Source: Candidatus Baltobacteraceae bacterium
GTDB lineage: Bacteria > Vulcanimicrobiota > Vulcanimicrobiia > Vulcanimicrobiales > Vulcanimicrobiaceae
Length of the DNA: 64,000 nt
NCBI GenBank assembly: GCA_036488875.1
Contig: DASXGW010000004.1
Location: 496,001-560,000, forward strand
Reading direction: 5' to 3'
Shown here: piece after piece, positions 48,053 through 56,980 of the stretch
Layout: the number at the start of each line of letters is the position of its first letter
How positions within the stretch are numbered: position 1 is the stretch's first letter
Program-made: the position numbers and the translations under genes
Notes under the pieces: generated by a model
Told to the model about the DNA's origin: nothing
What the model saw: the letters and a program-made list of their open reading frames with translations, nothing else
Databases searched by the model: none

Positions 48053-49828
48053 GTGCACTTAACCCGGCTCGACCTCATTATCGTCGTGCTGTCGCTCGGC
48101 ATAACGTTCGTGCCGGCGATCGTCCTGGCGCGCCGCGCCGGAAAAGACATCACCGAGTTCTTTGCGGCGGGTAGGCAAGCGCCGTGGTGGCTGATCGGTA
48201 TCTCGCTCGTCGCGACGACGTTCTCGACCGACACGCCCAACCTGGTCACCAATCTCGTACGCGACGGCGGCGTCGCGGAGAACTGGGTCTGGTGGTCGTT
48301 CCTACTGACCGGAATGGCGACGGTTTTCTTCTACGCGCGATTGTGGCGGCGCAGCGGCGTGCTGACCGATCTCGAGTTTTACGAGCTGCGTTACGCCGGG
48401 AAAGCCGCCTCGTTCGTGCGCGGATTCCGCGCGATCTATCTCGGCCTGTTCTTCAACTGCGTGATCATCGCGACGGTGAACCTCGCGGCGGTGAAGATCG
48501 CCGGCATTCTCTTTGGCTGGCCGCGTTGGGAAACGCTGCTGATTTGCGTGATCGTGCCCATCATCTTCGCGGCCACGGCGGGATTGTGGGGCGTCATGGT
48601 GACCGACATGATTCAGTTCTGCATCACGATGACGTCGGCGTTTGCCGCGGCGTATTTCGCCATTCACGCGCCGGGCGTCGGCGGACTGCATGGATTGATC
48701 GCGCACGTTTCGGCAACGGCGCCGTCCCTGTTGTCGCTTCTCCCGAACTTTGCCGACTGGCCGACCGCATTAGCGATCTTCATTATCCCGCTGACCGTGC
48801 AGTGGTGGTCGGTATGGTACCCGGGCGCCGAGCCGGGGGGCGGCAGTTACGTCGCGCAGCGCATGCTGGCCGCGCGCAGCGAGTCGGACTCGATGCTCGG
48901 CACGCTGGCCTTCTCGGCGATGCACTACGCGTTGCGGCCGTGGCCGTGGATCGTGGTCGCGCTCGCGTCGACGATCGTCTATCCCACCTTGCACGACATT
49001 CAAGCGCGCTTCCCGCACGTGGCGCCAAGCCTCATCGGCAACGACATCGCGTATCCGGCGATGCTGGTCTTCTTACCGTCGGGATTTGCCGGTTTCATGG
49101 TCGCCGGCATCTTCGCGGCATACCGTTCGACGATCGAGACCCACCTGAACTGGGGCACGTCGTATCTCGTGCACGATTTCTACCAGCGCTTCGTACGAAA
49201 AGATGCGACGCAGCGCGAGCTCGTGCTGGCCGGCCGCATCGTCACCGCCGCGCTGATGGGTGTGGGCGTCGTCTTCACGCTGTACTTGGACAACGCCAAG
49301 GACGCGTTCAACCTGCTGCTTTCGATCGGCGCCGGGACGGGCCTGATCTACCTGCTGCGCTGGTTCTGGTGGCGCATCAACGCGTGGAGTGAGGTAAGCG
49401 CGATGCTCGCGTCGTTCGTGGTGTCGGTCGGGTTCTTCATCGCCGGCAAGGCCGGGCATCCCGCGGCGAGCACGACCGTGCTGCTCGTGACGGTCGCCAT
49501 CACCACGGTCGTTTGGCTCGTCGTTACGTTTGCGACCCCGCCCGCGCCGGACGCCGCGCTCGAGGCATTCTATGCCAAAGTGAGGCCGATGGGTCCGGGC
49601 TGGTCCCGAATCCGTTCGGCGGCCGGCCTTCCGCCGTCGCCCGACTCGCCCGCCCAGGCCCTAGGGGGCTGGGTTTTGGGCCTGGCTGCTATCTACGGAG
49701 CCCTGTTCTCGACCGGGGCCTTCGTTTACGGACATCCGGGCACCGGAGCGCTCTGGGGGGCGGTTTCCGTAGCAGGAGTTATTGGATTGGTAACAATTGT
49801 CCGTCGAACGTTTACATCGAGCGCTTAA
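48053..49828 (+). CDS. sodium:solute symporter family transporter
   Basis: This protein of about 591 residues from GTG 48053 has about thirteen to fourteen helices with SSS family features: ITEFFAAGRQAPWWLIGISLVATTFSTDTP (helices 1-2 with the unwound segment), GLWGVMVTDMIQFCITM, YAMPAML-like and FLPSGFAGFMVAGIFAAYRSTIETHLNWGTSYLVHDFYQRF (helix 8, with the Ser/Thr of the sodium site). It is probably a solute importer driven by Na+; the substrate is unknown. It is divergent from the PDZ/GAF protein, which could be its sensor. TAATCG lies 6 bases before the GTG. Two long C-terminal helices extend beyond the core. Confidence 0.9.
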   Translation: MHLTRLDLIIVVLSLGITFVPAIVLARRAGKDITEFFAAGRQAPWWLIGISLVATTFSTDTPNLVTNLVRDGGVAENWVWWSFLLTGMATVFFYARLWRRSGVLTDLEFYELRYAGKAASFVRGFRAIYLGLFFNCVIIATVNLAAVKIAGILFGWPRWETLLICVIVPIIFAATAGLWGVMVTDMIQFCITMTSAFAAAYFAIHAPGVGGLHGLIAHVSATAPSLLSLLPNFADWPTALAIFIIPLTVQWWSVWYPGAEPGGGSYVAQRMLAARSESDSMLGTLAFSAMHYALRPWPWIVVALASTIVYPTLHDIQARFPHVAPSLIGNDIAYPAMLVFLPSGFAGFMVAGIFAAYRSTIETHLNWGTSYLVHDFYQRFVRKDATQRELVLAGRIVTAALMGVGVVFTLYLDNAKDAFNLLLSIGAGTGLIYLLRWFWWRINAWSEVSAMLASFVVSVGFFIAGKAGHPAASTTVLLVTVAITTVVWLVVTFATPPAPDAALEAFYAKVRPMGPGWSRIRSAAGLPPSPDSPAQALGGWVLGLAAIYGALFSTGAFVYGHPGTGALWGAVSVAGVIGLVTIVRRTFTSSA

Positions 49829-49830
49829 TT

Positions 49831-49870
49831 CTCCACAGATTGCACAAGATGAACGTCGCATGCTGTGGAG
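49831..49870. promoter_or_regulatory. inverted repeat CTCCACAG-N24-CTGTGGAG
   Basis: The arms (49831-49838 and 49863-49870) are perfect 8-base inverted copies in the only gap before the ABC importer operon, 31 bases ahead of the TTG start. It may be an operator pair or a stem with a long loop. There is no U-tract, so it is not a terminator. Confidence 0.45.
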
Positions 49871-49901
49871 AACACGGCTCCCTGACCGTAAGGAGAACGC
49901 C

Positions 49902-50870
49902 TTGAATTACCGCTTTTTTACCGTTGGAGCGCTACTCTCGCTTGCCTTGGCGGCGTGCACGAGCTCGAGTTCCACGGCGACGAATTCGGCTGCATCGGCG
50001 GGCGGCTCGGCCGCTCCCGGCGGGAAAACCATCGGCGTCTCGATTCAGAATCGCGAAGCGCAGTTCTACCAGGACATGGAGGCCGGGATGCGCCAGGAGG
50101 CGCAAAAATACGGCTATTCGCTGATCGTCGTCGACGCCAATCGCGATAACGCCAAACAGCAGAGCCAAGTCGAAGACTTCATCTCGAAGAAAGTCGACGC
50201 GATCGTGTTGACGCCGTTCGACTCGCAAGCCATCGGCAGCGCGATCGTGGAAGCGAACAACGCGAACATTCCGGTCTTCACGGCCGACATCGCGAGCACG
50301 AGCAAGCAAGGCAAGGTCGTCGCGCACGTGGCCAGCGACAACGTGCAGGGCGGATATCAAGCGGGCAAGCTCATGTGCGCCGCCGTCGGTACGTCGGGAA
50401 GCGTCGCGATTCTCGACGAGCCCGAGGTCACGAGCGTGCAAGATCGCGTCAAGGGCTTCAAACAGGCACTCGCGCAGGCTTGCCCCGGCGTGACGATCGT
50501 TGCGGATATCGATTCGGGAGGTTCGCGCGACAAAGCCAACAGCGATGCCGGCGACATTCTGCAAGCGCACAAGGATCTCAAAGGCATCTTCGGCATCAAC
50601 GACGATTCGGCGCTCGGCGCCCTCACGGCGGTGAAGGCCGCGGGCGAAACCGGCAAAATCGCGATCGTCGGATTCGATGCCGATCCCGAAGCGCGTAAGG
50701 CAATTGCTGCCGGCGGCATGTACGGCGACGCCATCCAGTTTCCCACGAAGATCGGCGCGACGACGATCGACGTGATTCACGACTACCTGGGCGGCAAGAC
50801 GCCGCCCGCATTCGTGAAACTCGGAACCGGTACGTTCACGCAGTCGGACGCCAAGAAAGCCGCGCCCTGA
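49902..50870 (+). CDS. sugar ABC transporter substrate-binding lipoprotein
   Basis: This 322-residue protein starts at TTG 49902 with AGGAG 6 bases before it. It has a lipoprotein signal (FFTVGALLSLALAACTSSS). The type I periplasmic-binding fold follows: KTIGVSIQNREAQFYQDMEAGMRQEAQKYGYSLIVVDANRDNAKQQSQVEDFISKKVDAIVLTPFDS, HVASDNVQGGYQAGKLM, VAILDEPEVTSVQDRVKGF, GIFGINDDSALGALTAVKAAG. It belongs to the RbsB/XylF-like group for pentoses and related sugars; ribose cannot be separated from others by eye. It heads an operon with the ATPase and permease. Confidence 0.92.
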   Translation: MNYRFFTVGALLSLALAACTSSSSTATNSAASAGGSAAPGGKTIGVSIQNREAQFYQDMEAGMRQEAQKYGYSLIVVDANRDNAKQQSQVEDFISKKVDAIVLTPFDSQAIGSAIVEANNANIPVFTADIASTSKQGKVVAHVASDNVQGGYQAGKLMCAAVGTSGSVAILDEPEVTSVQDRVKGFKQALAQACPGVTIVADIDSGGSRDKANSDAGDILQAHKDLKGIFGINDDSALGALTAVKAAGETGKIAIVGFDADPEARKAIAAGGMYGDAIQFPTKIGATTIDVIHDYLGGKTPPAFVKLGTGTFTQSDAKKAAP

Positions 50871-52375
50871 GCGATACGCCCCTGCTCGATATGCGTCATA
50901 TCGCCAAGAGCTTTCCTGGCGTAAAGGCGCTCTCCGACGTCTCGCTGACGCTCGAAAGCGGTGAGGTGCTGGTCCTCGTCGGTGAAAACGGCGCCGGCAA
51001 GTCGACGTTGATGAAGATTCTCGCCGGCGCGCAGCGTGCGGACCACGGCGAGATTCTCGTCGACGGCGCGCCCGTGCAAATCGATTCGCCGCGTGCCGCC
51101 GAGCGTCTGGGGATCGGCATGATCTATCAGGAGTTCACGCTGGTTCCGCAACTTACCGCGCCCGAGAACATCGCGCTTGGCAGCGAACCGGTGCGCGGTG
51201 GTTTTCTCGACGAGCGAGCCGCGATCGCGCGCGCGAAAGCAACGCTCGAGGAACTCGGCGTCGACGTCCCATTGAACGTTCCGACCTCACGGCTCTCCGT
51301 CGGCCAGCAGCAGCTGGTCGAGATCGCCAAAGCGTTGGCGCGCCACGCGCGCATCATCGTGATGGACGAGCCGACGGCGGCGCTTACCGATCGCGAGATC
51401 GAGCGGCTGTTTACGATCGTACACCGCTTGCGCGATTCGGGCGCCGGCATTATCTACATCTCGCATCGTATGGAGGAGCTTCCGCGGATCGCGGATCGTG
51501 TGACCGTGCTGCGCGACGGGCGCGCCATCGAAACGCGCCGCGCGGCCGATTTTCCGGTCGACGAAATCATCCGCGCCATGGTCGGACGCACGCTCGACGC
51601 ACAGTTTCCGCCGCTTCCGGAGGTCGCCGCAGACGCGCCGGTCGCGCTGGAGGTAAAAGATTTACGGCGTGCACCGGCGGTACGCGGCGTCTCGTTCGCG
51701 GTGCGGGCCGGTGAGATTCTCGGCATTGCCGGACTCGTCGGAGCGGGACGCACCGAGATTCTACGCGCGGTCGCCGGAGCCGACGTTCCCGATGCCGGCG
51801 AGGTGACGGTCAACGGCAAGCGCGTGCGCATCGTCAAGCCGCACGATGCGATCGCCGCCGGTTTGGCGTTCATCACTGAAGATCGCAAGGGTCAGGGACT
51901 CGTGTTGGGCATGAGCGTACGCGAGAACGTGACGCTCGCGCATCTGCGCGACTACGTCGATCGCGATTTGCTGGTCGACGGCCGCCGCGAGCGTGCGGCG
52001 GCGGAGAAGATGGTCGAAGACCTGCACGTACGCACGCCGTCGATCGAACAGCTCGTGCGCAATCTTTCGGGCGGCAACCAGCAGAAGGTCGTGCTGGCGA
52101 AGTGGCTGCTCGGACAGGCGCGGGTTTTTCTTTTCGACGAGCCGACGCGCGGTATCGACGTCGGCGCGAAGGCCGAGATCTATCAGCTGATGCTGCATCT
52201 GCTCGCCGGCGGCGCCGCGATCGTCATGGTCTCGAGCGAGCTTCCCGAAGTGCTCGGCATGGCGCACCGCATTCTCGTGATTCGCGACGGTGTCATCGCG
52301 GCCGAGTTTTCACGCGCCGACGCGACGCCCGAGAAGGTCATCGCCGCCGCAACCGTTTCCAGGAGTGCCGCGTGA
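50867..52375 (+). CDS. sugar ABC transporter ATP-binding protein, apparent CTG start
   Basis: This protein has about 502 residues and is a tandem ATPase of the RbsA/MglA/XylG type. First half: Walker A VGENGAGKSTLMKIL, signature LSVGQQQLVEIAKAL, Walker B IIVMDEPTAALTD. Second half: degenerate GLVGAGRTEILRAVAG, LSGGNQQKVVLAKWL, VFLFDEPTRGIDVGAKAEI. Family N-termini usually read M-x-x-x-P-L-L-x-M-R-x-I-x-K-x-F-P-G. That matches exactly if translation begins at CTG 50867 (MSDTPLLDMRHIAKSFPG), which overlaps the previous TGA as CTGA. The first ATG (50891) would drop eight of those residues. The stop overlaps the permease GTG. Confidence 0.92.
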   Translation: MSDTPLLDMRHIAKSFPGVKALSDVSLTLESGEVLVLVGENGAGKSTLMKILAGAQRADHGEILVDGAPVQIDSPRAAERLGIGMIYQEFTLVPQLTAPENIALGSEPVRGGFLDERAAIARAKATLEELGVDVPLNVPTSRLSVGQQQLVEIAKALARHARIIVMDEPTAALTDREIERLFTIVHRLRDSGAGIIYISHRMEELPRIADRVTVLRDGRAIETRRAADFPVDEIIRAMVGRTLDAQFPPLPEVAADAPVALEVKDLRRAPAVRGVSFAVRAGEILGIAGLVGAGRTEILRAVAGADVPDAGEVTVNGKRVRIVKPHDAIAAGLAFITEDRKGQGLVLGMSVRENVTLAHLRDYVDRDLLVDGRRERAAAEKMVEDLHVRTPSIEQLVRNLSGGNQQKVVLAKWLLGQARVFLFDEPTRGIDVGAKAEIYQLMLHLLAGGAAIVMVSSELPEVLGMAHRILVIRDGVIAAEFSRADATPEKVIAAATVSRSAA

Positions 52376-53370
52376 CGCAGTCGAGAAGCTACTGGCTGCG
52401 CGTGGCCGGCGCCGCGCTCGCGTTCGTGATTCTGGTGACGATCGTCAACGTCGCATCGCACGGAGCGTTTTTGCAGCCGAGCAACCTCGTGCGCGTTCTG
52501 CGTCAGATCACGTACAACTGCTTGCTGGGCGTCGGCCAAACGTTCGTGATCGTCACCGCAGGTATCGATCTATCGGTGGGTTCGCTCGTCGCGCTGACGG
52601 GCGTGGTCGGTGCGCGCTTTGCCAACAGTCTTCCGTTCGGCGGTTTTCCGCTGATCGCCGCCACCTTGATCGTGACGGTCGCCGTCGGCGCGGCGGCGGG
52701 CTGGATCAATGCGTTGCCCGTCGTGAAACTCAACTTGCCGCCCTTCATCACGACGCTCGCGATGCTCGAGATGGCGCTGGGCGCCTCGTTCATCCTGTCG
52801 CACGGGCGTCCGGTGGCGCTACAGTCGAGCGACTTTCAAAACACGGGCATCGGCTCGTTCCTGGGCGGCGTCACGAGCGCGCTCCACTTGCCGAACATCC
52901 CCGTGCCGGTCGTTTGGATGGTCGCGATCATCGTGCTCGCTTCGGTGCTGCTCACCCGGACGCGATTCGGGCGCTACGTGTTCGCCATCGGCGGAAACGA
53001 AGAAGCGGCTCGGCTCGCCGGCATCAACGTCGCGCGGGTGAAGACGCTGGTCTACGTGATCAGCGGGTCGTGCGCGGCGATCGTCGGATTTCTCTATATG
53101 GCGCTGTTCTCGTCGGGTTCGCCGCAGACCGGAACCGGCGACGAGCTGCTGGAGTCGATCGCCGCCGTCGTGGTCGGGGGAACCAGCTTGATGGGCGGTC
53201 GCGGCAGCATCGTCGGAACGTTTTTCGGCGCGCTGCTGATCGGCGTGCTGTACAATGCAATGAACCTCCTCAACGTCGACTCGTACTTACAAAAAGTAGT
53301 CCTCGGGGCGGTCATTCTCTTGGCCGTCATTCTCGACGAACTGCGCAAGCGGTACATCGCGAAGACGTAG
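52372..53370 (+). CDS. sugar ABC transporter permease
   Basis: This protein has about 332 residues from GTG 52372 (GTGA overlap with the ATPase stop) and eight to ten helices of the BPD_transp_2 (RbsC) family: NLVRVLRQITYNCLLGVGQTFVIVTAGIDLSVGSLVALTGVVGA, INALPVVKLNLPPFITTLAMLEM, GRYVFAIGGNEEAARLAGINV, ISGSCAAIVGFLYMAL, TGDELLESIAAVVVGGTSLMGGRGSIVGTFFGALLIGVLYNAMNLLNVDSYLQKVVLGAVIL. It forms the membrane channel of the importer. It is the last gene; a hairpin repeat follows. Confidence 0.94.
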   Translation: MTQSRSYWLRVAGAALAFVILVTIVNVASHGAFLQPSNLVRVLRQITYNCLLGVGQTFVIVTAGIDLSVGSLVALTGVVGARFANSLPFGGFPLIAATLIVTVAVGAAAGWINALPVVKLNLPPFITTLAMLEMALGASFILSHGRPVALQSSDFQNTGIGSFLGGVTSALHLPNIPVPVVWMVAIIVLASVLLTRTRFGRYVFAIGGNEEAARLAGINVARVKTLVYVISGSCAAIVGFLYMALFSSGSPQTGTGDELLESIAAVVVGGTSLMGGRGSIVGTFFGALLIGVLYNAMNLLNVDSYLQKVVLGAVILLAVILDELRKRYIAKT

Positions 53371-53391
53371 CATATTAGAATTCTGTAAGAG

Positions 53392-53407
53392 CGGGACTTT
53401 AGTCCCG
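53392..53407. repeat. REP-like hairpin CGGGACT-TT-AGTCCCG
   Basis: A perfect 7-bp stem with a 2-base loop lies 21 bases after the permease stop, with no U-tract. GGGACTTTAGTCCC-type palindromes are common dispersed elements in related genomes. It could stabilise the 3' end of the importer mRNA. Confidence 0.5.
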
Positions 53408-53455
53408 GCTTCGTCCCAAGAATGACCGCTTGCTTGACGAAGCAGGCTTAGCACC

Positions 53456-55100
53456 TTGGCCGACCTGGAACGAATTCGTCTGCTCGACGGCGTGAGCGCA
53501 AAAGACGCGCGCGTCGTAGCGCTATGGGCGCCTGCGGGATTCGGCAAAAGCACGTTGGTGCGGCAGTTCTCGCGCCGCTTCTTTCAGGCGCGAGTGATCG
53601 ATGCGTCCGGTGTGGTTTCGGACGGCGAGTTCGCGTGGCGCGTCGTTCGCGCGTTCGACGCGCGGGCCGATGGTGAATCACCTGAGTACGACGGACGAGA
53701 CGACGCCTGGATCGAGCCGGCTCGCCGCGCGTGGCGCGCGCCGTTCGCGGGTGTCGTCGTCTTCGAGAATTGCGAGCGCCTCGCGCAAATCCACGGCGGC
53801 GAGCAGTTGCTGCGCGACCTGCTGGCCGTGACGCCGCACCCGCGAACGGTCGTCTGCTGCGCGCGGATGCCCATCGAGCTGGGTTTCGCACGGTTCGCTC
53901 TGCCGCAGGAAACCTACATATTCACCGAAGCCGAGCTCGCCTTCGATCGAGCGGAAGTGCAGCGCGTGCTCGGATGTTCCGGCGATCAAGCCGCGCTGGT
54001 TTGGGAGGTCACGGCGTGGATGGCCTCTCTGCGTGCGGATGATCGCCCGCGTCGCTCGCGAGCGGCCGCTCGACGAAGTCTGTTCGCGGCTCGAATCGGC
54101 GAGCTTCGATTCCCTGTACGACTACTTGCTCGAGCACATCTTCGAGGTGATTCCCGAGGATTCGCGCTCGTGCTCGATCGCGTTCGCCGCGATTCCGCGG
54201 TGTACGCATCAAGATATCGTCAAACTCTACGGCGTCGCCGCCGACACGTTACGGCAGCGCGCGCTGACGAGCGGTTTGGTCGCCCTTCGCGACGGCGCGT
54301 ACGAGCTGCATCCGCTCGTGCGCGCGTCGATCTTGCGGCGTTATGCCGCGGTTGCGGTCGAACGCCTGTGCAGCGCCGCGGAGGCATGGCGCGCCGAGCA
54401 TCCCGAACGCGCCGCGCTGCTCTACTTGGAAGCCGGCGAAGCCGGCCACGCGGCAAGCGTGCTGCAATCGACGATTCCGGATGGTGCGGGCGTCGTCGTG
54501 TCGCCGGCGGTTCACGCGCTGTGCCGGCGCATTCCGCGAACGGTGCTGGTACATTATCCACGTCTATGGTCGGACGCGATGACCGACGGCAACGCCGATC
54601 TCATCGAGCCGCAGCGTTACCGCCTCATCGTCGGATCGCAGGCGCTTTTCTGCGGGCGGGAGCGCGTCGCGTTGACGAACCGGGAGACGGAGCTCCTCTG
54701 CTATCTCGGCATGCACGGCGCGGCGGCGAGCATCCACGAGTTGGCCGAAGCGATGGTCCCGCACAAGGATTCCGCTTCGGCGGGACTGATGCTGCGCGTC
54801 TTGATCGCGCGCGTGCGCAAGCGTTGCGGTCGAGAAATCGTGGTGCACGAGGACGACGGCTATCGCCTCGGAGCGCACGTCACCGTCGCCTGCCGCGAGA
54901 TTCTGCGCCGTTTCGCGCTCTTGAGAAACGATCGGCTCTCCGAATCCGAGATTGCGGCACTACGGAGGGATCTCACCGAGGTACGGTTGTGGGCGGAAGG
55001 AACCGCGCCCGCCTGGGAGTGGGCGCGCGAACTCGAAGACTACGTGCGCGGTTTGGAGGTTAAGCTCGTGGCGCGATTGGAAAGGACGCGCGCCTCGTAG
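53456..55100 (+). pseudogene. MalT/AfsR-like regulator split by a +1 frameshift
   Basis: The first frame (from TTG 53456) encodes about 190 residues of a STAND ATPase: WAPAGFGKSTLVRQF (P-loop), GVVVFENCERLA (Walker B-like), RTVVCCARMP and LVWEVTAWMASLR. From about 54035 homologous-looking sequence moves to the frame read from GTG 54033: MIARVARERPLDEVC, helical repeats, and a C-terminal OmpR/BTAD-type winged helix (RVALTNRETELLCYLGMHG, LMLRVLIARVRKRCGREIVVHEDDGYRLG). Removing one G in the GCGGATGATC segment would join them as one protein of about 548 residues. Possible explanations are a real inactivation, a sequencing or assembly error, or two coupled proteins. Confidence 0.75.
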
Positions 55101-55102
55101 CG

Positions 55103-55513
55103 CTACGCCTTCGTTCGGTCCCGGCGCAGCGCCAGGATGGCGATCTGCGTTCTACGCTGCAGCGCGAGCTTGCGAAGAATGTTCGAGACGTGGTTTTTCA
55201 CGGTTTTGGCACTGAGCTTGAGACGCTCGCCGATTTCCTTGTTGGAATCGCCCTGCGCGACGAGATTGGCGACCTGCGCCTCGCGCTCGGTTAGGTGCTT
55301 TTGGAATGGGAAACCGCCGTCGCCGCGGGTGGGGACGGCGTGCGCCCGTCGCGCCGCCTTCGACTCTTCGAGGAGACGGCCGATCGTCACGTCGCGCAGG
55401 CTGGCGCTCTGGAGAACGTCCCAAAGCGACGGATGCGTCTCGCGGATGAGCTCGGCGACCGTACGCAACGTCGACGAACCCGTGGGCTTTCGCGCGGAGC
55501 GTCCCTCTCCCAT
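55103..55513 (-). CDS. LuxR-type helix-turn-helix regulator
   Basis: This protein is about 136 residues from ATG 55513; GTG 55534 would add seven residues. The C-terminal LuxR helix-turn-helix is complete: LTEREAQVANLVAQGDSNKEIGERLKLSAKTVKNHVSNILRKLALQRRTQIAI. The N-terminal half (RTVAELIRETHPSLWDVLQSASLRDVTIGRLLEES) has no receiver aspartate motif and no ligand domain that I recognise. TACCTT is 9 bases before the ATG, and tandem TGTAAC repeats lie further up. Its stop is two bases from that of the frameshifted regulator. Confidence 0.85.
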   Translation of the reverse strand: MGEGRSARKPTGSSTLRTVAELIRETHPSLWDVLQSASLRDVTIGRLLEESKAARRAHAVPTRGDGGFPFQKHLTEREAQVANLVAQGDSNKEIGERLKLSAKTVKNHVSNILRKLALQRRTQIAILALRRDRTKA

Positions 55514-55539
55514 CGTAGGAACAAGGTACTGCACCGGGA

Positions 55540-55556
55540 GTTACAGGGGTGTTACA
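55540..55556 (-). promoter_or_regulatory. tandem TGTAAC direct repeats upstream of the LuxR gene
   Basis: On the minus strand TGTAAC-ACCCC-TGTAAC: two identical hexamers with an 11-bp period. Direct repeats one helical turn apart are the hallmark of OmpR/PhoB-type regulator sites. They lie between the phosphoesterase stop and the LuxR start. Confidence 0.4.
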
Positions 55557-55567
55557 AAAGGCCTAGG

Positions 55568-56977
55568 CTAGTCGTTGTCGGGCGCCTTCATCGATTGGGC
55601 GTGATTGATAAAGAACGCCGGCGGCTCGTTGGTTTGGATGGCCTTGAACTTGCGCGGCGTTTGGGTGAAATCGAAGCTGTCCTCGAGGGAGGTTGCGCGC
55701 ACGTCGGTCGTGTGGAGCGACGCCAAACCAAACGTCCGCTCCAGGAACTTCAAAATGCTGCCGAACTCGTACGGGGTGTGCGAAACGTATCCGTGCTTGG
55801 CGTACGGTGAGATGATGATGCACGGGACGCGGATGCCCAGGCCCACGTAATCGAGCTGCTTCGGGGGCGCGTTGTCGTAGTAACCGCCCCAATCGTCCCA
55901 CAAGACGATGATGGCGGTCGATTTCCAATACTTGCTCTTACCGATCGCATTGACCACGTCGCCCACCCATTGCGGGCCAAGGTTACTCGTGGTGATCGGA
56001 TGGTCGGACCAATCCAAGTCGGGAATCACCCACGAAACCGCCGGAAGTTCGCCTTTAGCGGGATCGGTGAGCGCCTTGGTCTCCGGCGAGACGACGTTCT
56101 TCCAATCCGGACCGAGATAGACTTTTCTGATCGCGCTAAAAGCCGACCAAACGAGACCACCAAACGCCGTGTCGTCGTTGATCGAGGGAGCGTAGTACTT
56201 CCACGAGACCTTCTTCGCGTCGAGCGTGTCCGCGATCGTTCCATATTGCGTGAAGCACGGGAACGGTCCGTCGTCGCTGAGCTGCCGCTGCCTATTGACC
56301 AGGACCGTCGTCGTGATCGAGGGTGCCTCGCAGCCCCAGGGTGGTCCCGGCAGGGGTATGTCAACGAGCGAATGTGTCGGATCGATTTGCGTCGTGCCTG
56401 CGATGAGATCTTGATGCGCGGTAAAGCTCGTACCGAACTCGGTCGGGAACATGTGATCGACCAGCACGTAGTCTTGAGCCATCGTGCGATACGGCGCGAT
56501 CTCGGCGTGATCCAGATACGCATAAGGAACCGTGCCGGCCGGCGGCCCGAAGCCCTCCGTTCCGGTGCCCTCGAGGTCGAAACCGTTCATCTTTCCGTGA
56601 TTCCAACCGGTGATCGCCTCTCTCCAAAGGTGACCGAGGTCGCACTCCTGCGTACCGCCGACCGGAAAGCAATCGCCGTTGTACGTCATTTGATGCAGCA
56701 AGACTTTTTTGCCGGTGTGGAGGTAGCCGAACGTCGGCGCGTCCGCGCCCTTCCATCCCGCGAAAAGGTTCTCGAAGCTGCGGTTCTCTTGCACGATGAT
56801 AACGACGTGCTTGATGTAGTTCCCCGGCGCCAAACGGGCCTCAGATAGCGGCGCGTCTTGCGGAACGCTAGGCGTGATCCCGGCCTTACTCCCGCACCCC
56901 CACAACATCCCAACGAAAAAGACTGAAAGCAAAGCTTTCGCGACCAGGTTCGCACGCGATGTCATGAGAGAAATCAA
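55568..56977 (-). CDS. phospholipase C/AcpA-like phosphoesterase lipoprotein
   Basis: This 469-residue protein starts at TTG 56977, with ATG 56965 as alternative. Lipoprotein signal: LLSVFFVGMLWGCGS. Catalytic motifs are intact: HVVIIVQENRSFENLF (Glu64, Asn65), GWNHGKMNGFD, DYVLVDHMF, and STAIIVLWDDWGGYYDNAPP (Asp361, Asp362). It should hydrolyse a phosphodiester or phosphomonoester at the outer face of the membrane. This is the intact counterpart of the altered paralogue at 12398. It is the last gene of the long leftward run that contains the APC permease and USP genes. Confidence 0.88.
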   Translation of the reverse strand: MISLMTSRANLVAKALLSVFFVGMLWGCGSKAGITPSVPQDAPLSEARLAPGNYIKHVVIIVQENRSFENLFAGWKGADAPTFGYLHTGKKVLLHQMTYNGDCFPVGGTQECDLGHLWREAITGWNHGKMNGFDLEGTGTEGFGPPAGTVPYAYLDHAEIAPYRTMAQDYVLVDHMFPTEFGTSFTAHQDLIAGTTQIDPTHSLVDIPLPGPPWGCEAPSITTTVLVNRQRQLSDDGPFPCFTQYGTIADTLDAKKVSWKYYAPSINDDTAFGGLVWSAFSAIRKVYLGPDWKNVVSPETKALTDPAKGELPAVSWVIPDLDWSDHPITTSNLGPQWVGDVVNAIGKSKYWKSTAIIVLWDDWGGYYDNAPPKQLDYVGLGIRVPCIIISPYAKHGYVSHTPYEFGSILKFLERTFGLASLHTTDVRATSLEDSFDFTQTPRKFKAIQTNEPPAFFINHAQSMKAPDND

Positions 56978-56980
56978 AGC

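Noticed and set aside
54033-55100. Separate regulator gene starting at GTG 54033
   Set aside because: It would begin in the middle of a STAND ATPase linker with no start signals. The better reading is the 3' part of a frameshifted single gene, though two coupled proteins are not excluded.
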